From contig JBBSLP010000009.1 in assembly GCA_038255145.1 (NCBI GenBank), positions 47,351 to 111,350 on the forward strand: a stretch of 64,000 nt of DNA, read 5' to 3'. A program made the translations under genes and the position numbers. Source of the DNA: WHTX01 sp038255145 (GTDB lineage Bacteria; Actinomycetota; Acidimicrobiia; Acidimicrobiales; CAIXPF01). The notes beneath the pieces are model-generated. The model was given only the letters and a program-made list of their open reading frames with translations. It did no database searches and was not told the origin of the DNA. This document shows positions 24,485-32,739 of the stretch, piece after piece. Each line of letters begins with the position of its first letter. The stretch's first letter is position 1.

Positions 24485-25428
24485 GCGGCCACCGCCGGGC
24501 GGCCGGCCGCGGCCAGGAACAGCTCGGACAGGCTGGGGGCTTCGACCCCGAAGCCGGTGACGGGGACCCGGGCCCGGATGAGGTCGAGCACGGCACCGGG
24601 GTCGGCGCCGGGGCCCAGGCGCAGGCGGCTGCCCGACGCGTTGGTCGAGGTCACGGCAGCCACGGCGGGGTCGACCCAGCTGGCATCGACGGTCACGTCC
24701 ACCCACAGGTAGCGGTCGGGGCTGGCCGCCTTGAGGGCCCGCAGGTCGCCGTGGAGCACGACCCGCCCCCGGTCGATGAGGGTGATGGTCTCGCACAGGT
24801 CTTCGACCAGGTCGAGCTGGTGGCTGGAGAACAGCAGGTTGCGACCGGCCCGCACGTGGTCGACGATCACCGCGGACAGGAACTCGACGGCCACGGGGTC
24901 GAGTCCCGAGAAGGGCTCGTCGAGGACGAGGAGGGCCGGTTCGTGGACCATGGCCGCGGCCAGCTGCACCCGTTGGGCCATGCCCCCGGACAGGTCCATG
25001 ATCTTGTCCTTCTCCCGGTCGGCCAGGCCCAGCTGCTCCAACAGCCGCAGGGCCCGGGCCCGGCCGGTGGCCCGGTCGAGGCCGTGCAGGCGGGCGATCC
25101 AGGTGAGCAGGTCGAGCACCCGCATGTCCCGGTACAGGCCCCGCTCCTGGGGCATGTAGCCCCACGAGCGGCGGTCGTCGTCGGTGGCGGGGCGGCCCTG
25201 CCACTCGACGGTGCCGGCATCGGGCTGCAGCACACCGAACAGGATGCGCATGAGGGTCGACTTGCCGGCGCCGTTGGGACCGAGCAGACCTATGACCCGA
25301 CCGGCGGGCACCTCGATGTCCGCGCCGTCGAGGACGATGCGGCCACCGAAGCGCTGGCTGATGCCGACGGCGCGCAACGAGTCGGGCACGGGCTGCTCCT
25401 CCCCGGGCTCGACAGCCGCGTGGGCCAT
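24481..25428 (-). CDS. ABC transporter ATP-binding protein (NatA-like)
   Basis: 315 residues. Walker A GPNGAGKST, signature LSGGMAQRVQ, Walker B LLVLDEPFSGLDP, and switch His in SSHQLDL are complete. The C-terminal ~80 residues form the extra domain common in NatA-like ATPases. Operon with the permease downstream. A second exporter pair (19458-21358) lies 2 kb away on the other strand but is of a different subfamily. Confidence 0.9.
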   Translation of the reverse strand: MAHAAVEPGEEQPVPDSLRAVGISQRFGGRIVLDGADIEVPAGRVIGLLGPNGAGKSTLMRILFGVLQPDAGTVEWQGRPATDDDRRSWGYMPQERGLYRDMRVLDLLTWIARLHGLDRATGRARALRLLEQLGLADREKDKIMDLSGGMAQRVQLAAAMVHEPALLVLDEPFSGLDPVAVEFLSAVIVDHVRAGRNLLFSSHQLDLVEDLCETITLIDRGRVVLHGDLRALKAASPDRYLWVDVTVDASWVDPAVAAVTSTNASGSRLRLGPGADPGAVLDLIRARVPVTGFGVEAPSLSELFLAAAGRPAVAA

Positions 25429-25519
25429 CGCCAGCTACGCCAGTTGCGAACACAACGTACGTGGCCGACCCGGCGATCGAAGTGGGGACGATCAAGATGT
25501 GACCGAGGGACCCCCAACC

Positions 25520-25954
25520 CTAGGCGCCCAGGTCGTAGCGGTAGATGTTGGTGGTGCGCGGGACGAAGCCGATGCGCTGGTAGAGGCGGTTGGCCGCCTC
25601 CCGGCTGGGCCGTGAGGTGAGGTCGACGGTGGTGGCCCCGGCGTCGCGGGCCCGGTCGAGGGCGGCCTGGTTGAGGGCCTCGCCCACGCCCCGACCCCGC
25701 GCCGCGCCGTCGACGACCACGTCCTCGATCCACGCCCGCAGCCCGGTGGGGATGCGGAACAGGGCCAGGGTGAGGGCGCCGAGGATGGTCCCGTCGTCGT
25801 CCACCGCCAACAGCAGCGCGGTAGCGGGGGCGGCCACGATCTCGGCCAGCTCGTCGAGCGTGGGCGGCGGGTTGGAGGAGGAGAGCTGGGGCAGGAGCGT
25901 CTGGAACGCCGCCACCAGTTCGTTGTCGGCCTCGGTCGCCTCGACGATCTTCAT
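25520..25954 (-). CDS. GNAT family N-acetyltransferase
   Basis: 144 residues, single GNAT domain. WIEDVVVDGAARGRGVGEALNQAAL (about 85-109) carries the Q/RxxGxG/A acetyl-CoA pyrophosphate loop; ANRLYQRIGFVPRTTNIYRYDL is the terminal beta strand motif. Substrate unknown. TAGCCT 7 nt upstream of the ATG supports the start; the divergent PAC2 gene has its own similar element 70 bp away. Confidence 0.87.
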   Translation of the reverse strand: MKIVEATEADNELVAAFQTLLPQLSSSNPPPTLDELAEIVAAPATALLLAVDDDGTILGALTLALFRIPTGLRAWIEDVVVDGAARGRGVGEALNQAALDRARDAGATTVDLTSRPSREAANRLYQRIGFVPRTTNIYRYDLGA

Positions 25955-25961
25955 GCCCGGA

Positions 25962-25967
25962 AGGCTA
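25962..25967 (-). promoter_or_regulatory. Leaderless -10 hexamer of the GNAT gene
   Basis: TAGCCT on the minus strand, 7 nt upstream of the ATG at 25954. Confidence 0.5.
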
Positions 25968-26023
25968 CGGCCGACCGGCCCGGGGCCGGTGGCCACGCCG
26001 CGGACTGGGGACGCGGGCAGCGA

Positions 26024-26029
26024 TAGCCT
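26024..26029 (+). promoter_or_regulatory. Leaderless -10 hexamer of the PAC2 gene
   Basis: TAGCCT, 7 nt upstream of the ATG at 26037. Confidence 0.5.
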
Positions 26030-26036
26030 GACCCCG

Positions 26037-26873
26037 ATGGAGCACCTCCGCTGGACGCGCGAGCCCGAGCTGCGGCGACCGATCATCCTGGCGGCGTTCG
26101 AGGGCTGGAACGACGCCGGCGACGCGGCGACCACGGCCGTCCGCTTCCTGGGCGACCGCTGGCGCACCCGTCCCTTCGCCGACATCGACGCCGAGCCCTT
26201 CTACGACTTCACCACCGCCCGCCCCCAGGTCGAGCTGGTCGACCAGCAACGCCGCCTGTTGTGGCCCCGCAACGAGCTGTCCGCCGCCGCCGTGCCCGGC
26301 CTCGACGGCGACGTCATCGTGCTGGTCGGCACCGAGCCGGCCCTGATGTGGCGCACGTTCTGCGCCCAGGTGGTGGGCCTGGCCCAGCGCTACGACGCCC
26401 AGTTGGTGCTGACCATCGGCGCCCTGGTCTCCGACGTGCCCCACAGCCGCCCCGTGCAGATCTACGGCAGCGGCTACGACGCCTCGGCCGAGGAGCGCCT
26501 GGCCGTCGAGGCATCGACGTACGAAGGTCCCACCGGCATCGTCGGCGTGCTCCACGCCGAGTGCGGCGAGGCCGGCATCCCCTCGGCGTCGCTGTGGGCG
26601 GCCGTGCCCAGCTACGTGCACGGCGCGCCGTCGCCCAAGGCGGCCCTGGCGCTCGTGGCCAAGGTCAGCGAACTGCTCGAGCTCGACATCCCCACCACCG
26701 ACCTCGAGATCGCCACGGCGGCCTACGAGCGCCAGATCAACCAGCTGGTGGCCGACGACGAGGACACCGCCGACATCGTGCGCCAGCTCGAGCAGCGCTA
26801 CGACGAGATGGGTGAGAGCGGCGCCCTGGTGGAAGAGGTCGAACAGTTCCTGCGGGGCCAGTCCGACGATTGA
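26037..26873 (+). CDS. PAC2 (proteasome assembly chaperone-like) family protein
   Basis: 278 residues. ILAAFEGWNDAGDAATTAVRFL (about 15-36) is the PAC2 family start, and LVLTIGALVSDVPHSRPV the central motif. YEGPTGIVGVLHAECGEAGIPSASLWAAVPSYV completes the fold. Actinobacterial PAC2 proteins are conserved, with function still open (possibly related to proteasome or ligase assembly). A C-terminal helical tail (QRYDEMGESGALVEEVEQFL) follows. Convergent with the NUDIX gene. Confidence 0.88.
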   Translation: MEHLRWTREPELRRPIILAAFEGWNDAGDAATTAVRFLGDRWRTRPFADIDAEPFYDFTTARPQVELVDQQRRLLWPRNELSAAAVPGLDGDVIVLVGTEPALMWRTFCAQVVGLAQRYDAQLVLTIGALVSDVPHSRPVQIYGSGYDASAEERLAVEASTYEGPTGIVGVLHAECGEAGIPSASLWAAVPSYVHGAPSPKAALALVAKVSELLELDIPTTDLEIATAAYERQINQLVADDEDTADIVRQLEQRYDEMGESGALVEEVEQFLRGQSDD

Positions 26874-26918
26874 CGCCGCTGGCGGACCGACGGGCTGAGC
26901 GGTCAGCAGAGCTGGCGG

Positions 26919-27608
26919 TCAGCTCGGCGTCTCGCCGGGCACCCAGATGTCGTCGCGGGGCGGGTCGAAGAACGGCGTCACCGGCTCGCCGCTGACGGCT
27001 TTGAAGGCCAGCTCCCACAGGTTGGCCGACCCGGCCAGGGGCTCGGGCAGGGCGTCCGCCGCGAAGAAGCCGGCGTCGCGGCACTCGAGGGGGTGAGGGG
27101 ACAGCTCCCCCCCGGTGGCCCGGCACAGGAACAGCACCGAGTACAGGGGCACGGTGGTGAAGCCCCGGCGCATGCCGTCGAGCACGCCGAGCAGGCCGAC
27201 GACCTCGCAGGTGATGCCCGTCTCCTCGGCCACCTCCTTCACCGCCACCTCGGACGGCGAGTAGCCGATGTCGGCCCAGCCCGTGGGGTACAGCCAGTAG
27301 CCCGAATCGGACCGCTGGATGAGCAGCAGCTCGCCGGCGTCGTTGCCCACCACCGCCCCCACGGCCACCTTGGGGGTGACGTAGCCGGGTACGCCGGCGA
27401 CCACGCCCCGCATCCACTCGACGACCCTTGTGTCGTGGTCGATGTCGACCCCGGCCCGGGCCCCGATGTCGGCGGCCACGTGGAGCACCTCTTCGTAGCG
27501 CTCGCGCTCGTAGCCGCTCTCGGTGAACGCCAGGCCGGTACGGGCGATGGCGGCCAGGGCCTCGCTCCACCGGATGAGGTCCTGCTGGGTCAGCCGGTAG
27601 GCATCCAT
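26919..27608 (-). CDS. NUDIX hydrolase with N-terminal helical domain
   Basis: 229 residues. Residues 5-65 match the Hydrolase_N/NUDIX N-terminal helical domain found in ADP-ribose pyrophosphatase-like enzymes. The NUDIX box occupies 110-131: G110, then Tyr116 where the consensus has Glu, Lys124 for Arg, Glu125, and the metal-binding Glu128-Glu129 and Gly131. The core metal ligands are thus kept but one box residue is unusual. It would hydrolyse a nucleoside diphosphate derivative. TACGGT 6 nt before the ATG supports the start. Confidence 0.85.
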   Translation of the reverse strand: MDAYRLTQQDLIRWSEALAAIARTGLAFTESGYERERYEEVLHVAADIGARAGVDIDHDTRVVEWMRGVVAGVPGYVTPKVAVGAVVGNDAGELLLIQRSDSGYWLYPTGWADIGYSPSEVAVKEVAEETGITCEVVGLLGVLDGMRRGFTTVPLYSVLFLCRATGGELSPHPLECRDAGFFAADALPEPLAGSANLWELAFKAVSGEPVTPFFDPPRDDIWVPGETPS

Positions 27609-27614
27609 GGCGGA

Positions 27615-27620
27615 ACCGTA
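27615..27620 (-). promoter_or_regulatory. Leaderless -10 hexamer of the NUDIX gene
   Basis: TACGGT on the minus strand, 6 nt upstream of the ATG at 27608. Confidence 0.5.
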
Positions 27621-27680
27621 GCGGTGCCACCCCGCTCGACCCCCAGCCGGCATGCCCGCGTTGCGACTTGACGGCGATCG

Positions 27681-27713
27681 CTCAAGGTGGGGGGGCCTGG
27701 CGCCGACCTTGAG
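27681..27713 (+). promoter_or_regulatory. Inverted repeat abutting a strong Shine-Dalgarno sequence
   Basis: CTCAAGGT (27681-27688) and ACCTTGAG (27706-27713) form a perfect 8-bp stem with a 17-nt GC-rich loop. The right arm shares its last bases with the AGGAGGTGA Shine-Dalgarno sequence of the next gene. It could be an operator or a translation-control hairpin. Confidence 0.4.
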
Positions 27714-27722
27714 GAGGTGAAG

Positions 27723-28463
27723 ATGTTCCGTGCCGCGCGCCAGCCTTCCCAGCCGGCGGTGCCGCGCTCGGCCGGTGCCGCGGCCGCCTCCCAGCCCTAC
27801 GATGCCGGCGCGGAACGCAGCTCCCCGACCCCCACCCCGACCGACCCCCCTGCTGACCAACGCGAGCGGGCGGCCGCTGCGCTGCGCCTCGAGCTCTCGG
27901 GCACCGAGGCGGCGTCGGACGGGCGGGCCGCGTGGCACCTGGCCGACGGCCTCGCCGTGTCCCTGTCCCGGGTGACCTGCCACGGCCGCATGGCCGTCGA
28001 GCCCGACGAGCTGGTGGGCTGGGGCCTGGGCCGCGACGAGGCCTTCCACCGGGCATCGGCCAACCTGCGGGCGGCCGAACTGCCCGCCGTGTCCCGCCTG
28101 GCCCCCACCGATGGGGCCGAACTGGTGCTCATCGTCGGGGCCGGGGTCGACGCCGCCAGCCACGTGCTGTGGCTGGACGACCTGGTCGACGGGGTGCCCG
28201 CCGTGGGTGCCCTGGTAGCCGTGCCCAACCGGCGCACGGCGATGGTCCATCCCCTGGGGCGTCGCGACGACGCTGTCGAAGCCGTCAACCTGCTGCTGCT
28301 CATGGCCGACGACGCCTACCGGGGGGCAGCTGACGCCGTGTCCCCCTCGCTGTACTGGTGGCGCGACGGTGACCTCGTCGCCCTCGGCGGCACCGTGGTC
28401 GACGACGAGGTCCACATCGACCCCCCGGCTACCTTCCTCGACGCCCTCGACGGCCTGCGCTGA
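27723..28463 (+). CDS. Conserved hypothetical protein
   Basis: 246 residues; not recognised. Residues 1-60 are low-complexity Ala/Pro/Ser/Thr. From 65 on it appears globular, alpha/beta, with LPAVSRLAPTDGAELVLIV, VPAVGALVAVPNRRTAMVHPL and a final SLYWWRDGDLVALGGTVVD. The VPNRRT segment faintly recalls DUF1444-like proteins, not enough to assign. It has the best Shine-Dalgarno sequence in the window (AGGAGGTGA, 4-5 nt from ATG), suggesting strong translation. Its TGA abuts the convergent monooxygenase stop in the shared palindrome TGATCA. Confidence 0.7.
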   Translation: MFRAARQPSQPAVPRSAGAAAASQPYDAGAERSSPTPTPTDPPADQRERAAAALRLELSGTEAASDGRAAWHLADGLAVSLSRVTCHGRMAVEPDELVGWGLGRDEAFHRASANLRAAELPAVSRLAPTDGAELVLIVGAGVDAASHVLWLDDLVDGVPAVGALVAVPNRRTAMVHPLGRRDDAVEAVNLLLLMADDAYRGAADAVSPSLYWWRDGDLVALGGTVVDDEVHIDPPATFLDALDGLR

Positions 28464-29759
28464 TCAGAACTCCATGAGGTTGTCGCGCAGGTGGGCGTGG
28501 CCGTACTCGGTGCGCACCAGGCCCCGGCGCTGCAGGGCGGGGATGAGCCCGTCCACGATGTCGATCACGTAGCGGGGGCGCAGGCTGCCCACCAGCAGGA
28601 AGCCGTCCCCACCCACGGCATCCATGAGCTCGCCCATGTGGTCCGCCACCTCTTCGGCGGTACCCACCATGGGGTCGGGATCGGCGTAGTGGCCCCAGCG
28701 CAGCCCGATCTCGCGCACCGTGGCCCCGCCCGACCGCACCGAGGCCAGGGTGCTCTGGTTGCCGTTGGTGGTGATCTCCTCGGGCAGGGGCTCGTCGAGG
28801 GGGTACCGGGAGAAGTCGACCCCGGTGATGGCGCCGACGCGGGCCAACGAGGCGATGACGTCGTGGTCGGCCACCGAGTGCATGGAGCGCAGGTAGGCGT
28901 CGGCCTCGTCGCGGGTGTCGAAGATCTTGGGGCTGGCCAGGAACAGCACCTTGATCTCTGCGGGGCTCCGCCCGTAGGCCGCCGCCCGCTCGTGGATGTC
29001 GTTGCGGAACGCCTTCATGGCGTCGCTGCCCGACACCTGGCCCATGATGACCTCGGCGTGGTGGGCGGCGAACTCCCGCCCCCGGCCCGAGTTGCCCGCC
29101 TGGGCCAGCACGGGCCGCCCCTGGGGGGAGCGGGGCAGGTTCAGCGGCCCCTGGGACCGGTACCACTTGCCCTCGAAGTCGAGGCGGTGGACCTTGGTGT
29201 GGTCGGCGAACACGCCGGTGGCCTCGTCGGCCACGATGGCATCGACGTCCCACGACTCCCACAGCTTGGTGCACAGCTCGAGGAACTCGTCGGCCATGTC
29301 GTAGCGCAGGTCGTGCTCGGGCAGCCCGTCCAGGCCGTAGTTGCGGGCCCCCAGGTCACTGGTCGAGGTGACCACGTTCCAGCCCAGGCGGCCCTTGGTG
29401 AAGTGGTCGAGGGTCGAGGTCAGCCGGGCCAGCAGGAACGGGGGGTAGTACACAGTGCTCAGCGTGGGGATGATGCCGATGCGCGACGTGGCCATGGCGA
29501 TGTAGGGCACCAGGGCGGCGGGGTCGAACTTGGGGGCGAAGGCGGCGTCGCGCAGGTAGATCTCGCTGGTCCCGCCGTACTGGTCGGGGACCATGGCCGA
29601 GTCCTCGGGGAGGATGAAGTCGATGCACCCCCGCTCGAGCTGGCGGGCCATGTCCTGGAAGTGGGCGGGGCTGGTCCAGTCGTAGCCGTGGGGGTAACCC
29701 TTCTCCCCCCATCCCTGGACACCGCTGCCGTTCCCGATGAACCAGCCCAGGTGGAACAC
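28464..29759 (-). CDS. LLM-class flavin-dependent monooxygenase (NtaA/SnaA/DszA-like)
   Basis: 431 residues, the length of FMNH2-dependent monooxygenases of the NtaA/SnaA/DszA group. Motifs seen: LERGCIDFILPEDS, RIGIIPTLSTVYYPPFLLARLTSTLDHFTKGRLGWNVVTS (the family's best conserved block, ~93-132), and PVLAQAGNSGRGREFAA. These enzymes oxidise organosulfur or N-containing substrates using FMNH2 from a separate reductase, which is not visible here. It follows the substrate-binding protein of an ABC importer on the same strand by 104 nt, suggesting it acts on the imported compound. GTG start with an AAGGA-like sequence upstream. Confidence 0.88.
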   Translation of the reverse strand: MFHLGWFIGNGSGVQGWGEKGYPHGYDWTSPAHFQDMARQLERGCIDFILPEDSAMVPDQYGGTSEIYLRDAAFAPKFDPAALVPYIAMATSRIGIIPTLSTVYYPPFLLARLTSTLDHFTKGRLGWNVVTSTSDLGARNYGLDGLPEHDLRYDMADEFLELCTKLWESWDVDAIVADEATGVFADHTKVHRLDFEGKWYRSQGPLNLPRSPQGRPVLAQAGNSGRGREFAAHHAEVIMGQVSGSDAMKAFRNDIHERAAAYGRSPAEIKVLFLASPKIFDTRDEADAYLRSMHSVADHDVIASLARVGAITGVDFSRYPLDEPLPEEITTNGNQSTLASVRSGGATVREIGLRWGHYADPDPMVGTAEEVADHMGELMDAVGGDGFLLVGSLRPRYVIDIVDGLIPALQRRGLVRTEYGHAHLRDNLMEF

Positions 29760-29818
29760 GCGTCGATCCTTCTCTTCGCTACTACGGGGTGATCAGAGGT
29801 CCGGGGCGGGAACGGGAA

Positions 29819-29852
29819 GAGCCCGGCCGTAGCGGTGGCAACGACCGGGCTC
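29819..29852 (-). terminator. Possible hairpin after the substrate-binding protein gene
   Basis: GAGCCCGG (29819-29826) and CCGGGCTC (29845-29852) are a perfect 8-bp inverted repeat with an 18-nt loop, 11 bp after the binding-protein stop. There is no T tract, so it may attenuate rather than terminate transcription. Confidence 0.4.
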
Positions 29853-29863
29853 GACCCCGACGG

Positions 29864-30976
29864 TCACAACAGGGTCGTCTTGCCGTCGTAGACCTCTTCG
29901 AGGATCGACAGGTCGTAGTACTTCTCGGGATCGGGCAGGTCGGTCAGGCCGTACTTCTCCAGACCTTCGTACACCGGGCCCTTGATGAAGTCGAAGTCCA
30001 CCCAGAAGAGGCCCTTCTCCTTGGTGATGTCGCTCTGCTGGGACGCGATGTAGATGACGTTCGAGTCCGTTTCCTTCTTGAGCGTCAGACCGAGGTCGGG
30101 CCCGTACTCGTTGACGGTGAGCTCGGCCCCGGGGGCGGGGTCCTTCATGTTGAGCTCGTAGCCCTTGATGGTGCCCCGGAGGAACTTGACCACGGCGTCG
30201 CGGTTGTCCTCGAGGTAGGACCGCTTCATGGTGATGTTGCCCGTGTACCAGGGGATGCCGATGTCCTGGAACGGCAGCACGATGGGGTCGTAGCCCTTCT
30301 CCTTCAGGGTGAGGGGCTGGTTGTTCATGAAGCCGGCGTAGACGTCGACGGCGCCCTCGATGAGGGGGGTGGGATCAGCGCCGGTGGGCACGAAGGTGAA
30401 GTCGGCCTTCAGCCCGGCGCTCTCGAACATGTTCTTGTAGACCTCCTCGAACGCCGGGTTCGAGCCGCCGATCTTCTTGCCCACCATCGACTCGAGCGTG
30501 GGGCAGGGGTCGTCGGGCAGGGAGATGAAGGCGGTCATGTTGCGCTGCAACTGGGCGCCGATGCACACCAGGTCGGCCCCGGCCTTGACCGCGGAGACGA
30601 GGTTGGAGAAGGCCGGCGAACCGAACTGGGTGGCACCACCGGCGACGGACTGCTCGGGTTGGGGAGCATTGGGCCCGCCGGCCACCAGGTCGACCTTCAT
30701 GTTGTCGTCGGTGTAGTAGCCCTTGTCGAGGGCCAGGTAGTAGCCGGCGAACTCGACGGTCTTCAGCCACGAGAGCTGGATGCCCACGCTGGTGGCGGCC
30801 CCGCTGGTCGTGGCCGACCCACCGGCGGCGGTGGTGCCGCTGCCCGCGGCGGTGGTCGCGCTCGAGCTGTCCGAGTCGCTCCCGCCACAGGCGGAGAGGA
30901 GCGTGGGACCAGCGACGACGGCGCCGGTGCCGAGAGCCATGTACTGCAGGAAACGGCGACGGCCGAGGGAGTGCAT
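29864..30976 (-). CDS. ABC importer substrate-binding lipoprotein (NMT1/THI5-like)
   Basis: 370 residues. A twin-arginine-type start (RRRFLQ at 6-11) leads to lipobox LLSA-Cys30, then a Ser/Thr/Gly linker. IQLSWLKTVEFAGYYLALDKGYY (about 66-88) is the signature of NMT1/THI5-like binding proteins such as ThiY, RibY and sulfonate-binding proteins. The binding-site residues suggest a small, possibly heterocyclic or sulfonated ligand, but the exact one cannot be read. It is 126 nt downstream of two permease genes and upstream of a flavin monooxygenase. Confidence 0.88.
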   Translation of the reverse strand: MHSLGRRRFLQYMALGTGAVVAGPTLLSACGGSDSDSSSATTAAGSGTTAAGGSATTSGAATSVGIQLSWLKTVEFAGYYLALDKGYYTDDNMKVDLVAGGPNAPQPEQSVAGGATQFGSPAFSNLVSAVKAGADLVCIGAQLQRNMTAFISLPDDPCPTLESMVGKKIGGSNPAFEEVYKNMFESAGLKADFTFVPTGADPTPLIEGAVDVYAGFMNNQPLTLKEKGYDPIVLPFQDIGIPWYTGNITMKRSYLEDNRDAVVKFLRGTIKGYELNMKDPAPGAELTVNEYGPDLGLTLKKETDSNVIYIASQQSDITKEKGLFWVDFDFIKGPVYEGLEKYGLTDLPDPEKYYDLSILEEVYDGKTTLL

Positions 30977-30990
30977 GCAGGTTCCTTGCT

Positions 30991-31037
30991 CGAGGGTTGT
31001 GGGGGTTTGTCGGGTTGTGGGGGTTGTTGTCGGGGGA
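30991..31037. repeat. G-run-rich imperfect repeat upstream of the binding-protein gene
   Basis: The + strand holds five runs of three to five G separated by TT/GT/TC-rich spacers, built from two near-copies of GGGTTGTGGGGGTT. On the template strand of the minus-strand binding-protein gene this could form a G-quadruplex. It is followed at 31041-31057 by a near-perfect GC palindrome (GGGGCGCGCCCC core). Confidence 0.55.
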
Positions 31038-31102
31038 TGAACGGGGGCGCGCCCCGTGCACCGGTGGGCGCTCGGGGGAGGGGAGGGCGAGGTTGCCGGC
31101 GC

Positions 31103-31963
31103 TCAGAGCGGGGCGAAGCGGGCCCGGGCCCGCTTCTCGACCGCCGAGGCCACACCGAAGGCGGCGAAGGACAGCACCGCGGTGATCACGGCCACGCTCC
31201 AACCCCGGGCGGGGTGCATGTAGCTGATGCGGCTGGCGGCGAAGAGCCCGCCCAGGCCGCCGGTGCCGGTGATGTACTCCGTGGCCATGCCGCCCAGGAC
31301 GCAGATGGTCACCGACAGGCGCAGCGCGGTGGCGGCGTTGGGCACCGCGGCGGGCAGGGCCAGGCGCAGGAGCCGCTCACGTCGGGCCGATCCCAGCACC
31401 CGGAACAGGTCGTCGCCACCGGGGGGCCGGGTGCGCATGCCGCTGTCGACCAGGGCGAAGGAGGGGAAGAAGGAGATGATCCCGGCGATGATCAGGGTGG
31501 TGGTGTCGCCGTAGCCGACCACGCTGGCCATGACGGGGACGACGGCCACGATGGGCACCGAGCGCATGAACAGGGTGGGCCACTCGACCACGCCGGCCAG
31601 GCTGCGTGACCACCACTTGGCCACGGCCAGGCCCGTCCCTGCGCTCACGCCCAGGATCAGGCCCACACCGGCGGTGCGCAGGGTCTCCATCGTGGCCGTG
31701 ATGTAGACGTCGGGGTTGTCGACGATCTCGCGGTAGACGTCGCCCGGGGAGGGGGCCACGATCTGCTCGACATCGGTGATGGTCACCGCCGCCCACCACA
31801 CGAAGATGATGAGCGCGGCGGTGAAGGCCACCCCGAGCACCGTCTTGAGGAACTGCAGGCCGGTGGCGCCCCGGTGGCTGCGGGTCGTCGTGGTCACCGG
31901 AGAACGGGGGCCGGCCGCGGGTCGGGGCGGGGCGGACGTCGAGGTCTCGACGGTGGCGGTCAC
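31103..31963 (-). CDS. ABC importer permease (SsuC/TauC-like)
   Basis: 286 residues. After a hydrophilic N-terminus, about six helices with the BPD transport domain: PTLFMRSVPIVAVVPVMASVVGYGDTTTLIIAGIISFFPSFALVDSG contains the helical turn, and the EAA-like loop lies at LFRVLGSARRERLLRLALPAAVPNAATALR. Second permease of the importer. GTG overlaps the preceding permease's stop, and AGGAGG sits 6 nt upstream, fixing the start. Confidence 0.9.
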   Translation of the reverse strand: MTATVETSTSAPPRPAAGPRSPVTTTTRSHRGATGLQFLKTVLGVAFTAALIIFVWWAAVTITDVEQIVAPSPGDVYREIVDNPDVYITATMETLRTAGVGLILGVSAGTGLAVAKWWSRSLAGVVEWPTLFMRSVPIVAVVPVMASVVGYGDTTTLIIAGIISFFPSFALVDSGMRTRPPGGDDLFRVLGSARRERLLRLALPAAVPNAATALRLSVTICVLGGMATEYITGTGGLGGLFAASRISYMHPARGWSVAVITAVLSFAAFGVASAVEKRARARFAPL

Positions 31964-32739
31964 GAGAACCTCCTCTGGGCCCAGCGCCCCAGGGCGGTGA
32001 AGCCGAGCAGGGCCACGATGGAGATGAGCGTGGACAGCAGCGCCGCCGCCCACAGCAGGCCGATGCGGAAGTTCTGCATGCCGGTGACCAGCACTGCGCC
32101 CAGGCCCTTCTCGGCCCCGAACCACTCGCCGAAGATGGCCCCGAGGACGGCGGCGGGGGCGGCGAGGCGCAGGCCGTCGGCGATGCCGGGCAGGGCGGCG
32201 GGCAGGCGCACCCGGAACAGCGCAGAGAGGCGGGTCGACCCCAGGCAGCTCATCACGTCGAGGTGGGAGGGGCGGGTGGCCGTGAGCCCGGCCGACGTGG
32301 CGATGAACATGGGGAGGAAGCAGGCCAGCCCGGACACGACCACCTGAACGGTGTCGCGGCCGAGGATGGTGACGAGCACGGGGGCCAGCACCACCAGGGG
32401 CAGGGCGTTGACGACGGTGGCGAACCGGGTGGACACCCCCCGTAGGACCGGCACGACCTGGGGCAGCAGGGCCAGGAAGAGCCCGGTGCTCACACCCAGG
32501 CAGAAGCCCTTGATCATGGTGGGCAGCGACGCCCGCACCGAGCGGGCCAGCAGGTCCCGTTCGTCGACCAGGGCCCGCAGCACCTCGCTGAACGCCGGCC
32601 AGGTCGCTCCGAACCAGCCCAGGCGGCCGCTGATCTCCCACAGGGCCAGGCACAGGCCCGCGCCCAGGGCCCGCATGGCCCAGGGGGTGCTGCCCTCGGC
32701 CTTCTCGACCGGGGCCAACGCCGCCGCGGAGGTGCTCAC
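31960..32739 (-). CDS. ABC importer permease (SsuC/TauC-like)
   Basis: 259 residues, six helices. The EAA-type loop reads VMSCLGSTRLSALFRVRLPAALPGIADGLRLA (about 160-191), which contacts the ATPase. Pairs with the following permease as a heterodimer in the membrane. Its ATG overlaps the upstream ATPase stop by 4 bp, so the three genes are translated together. Confidence 0.9.
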   Translation of the reverse strand: MSTSAAALAPVEKAEGSTPWAMRALGAGLCLALWEISGRLGWFGATWPAFSEVLRALVDERDLLARSVRASLPTMIKGFCLGVSTGLFLALLPQVVPVLRGVSTRFATVVNALPLVVLAPVLVTILGRDTVQVVVSGLACFLPMFIATSAGLTATRPSHLDVMSCLGSTRLSALFRVRLPAALPGIADGLRLAAPAAVLGAIFGEWFGAEKGLGAVLVTGMQNFRIGLLWAAALLSTLISIVALLGFTALGRWAQRRFS

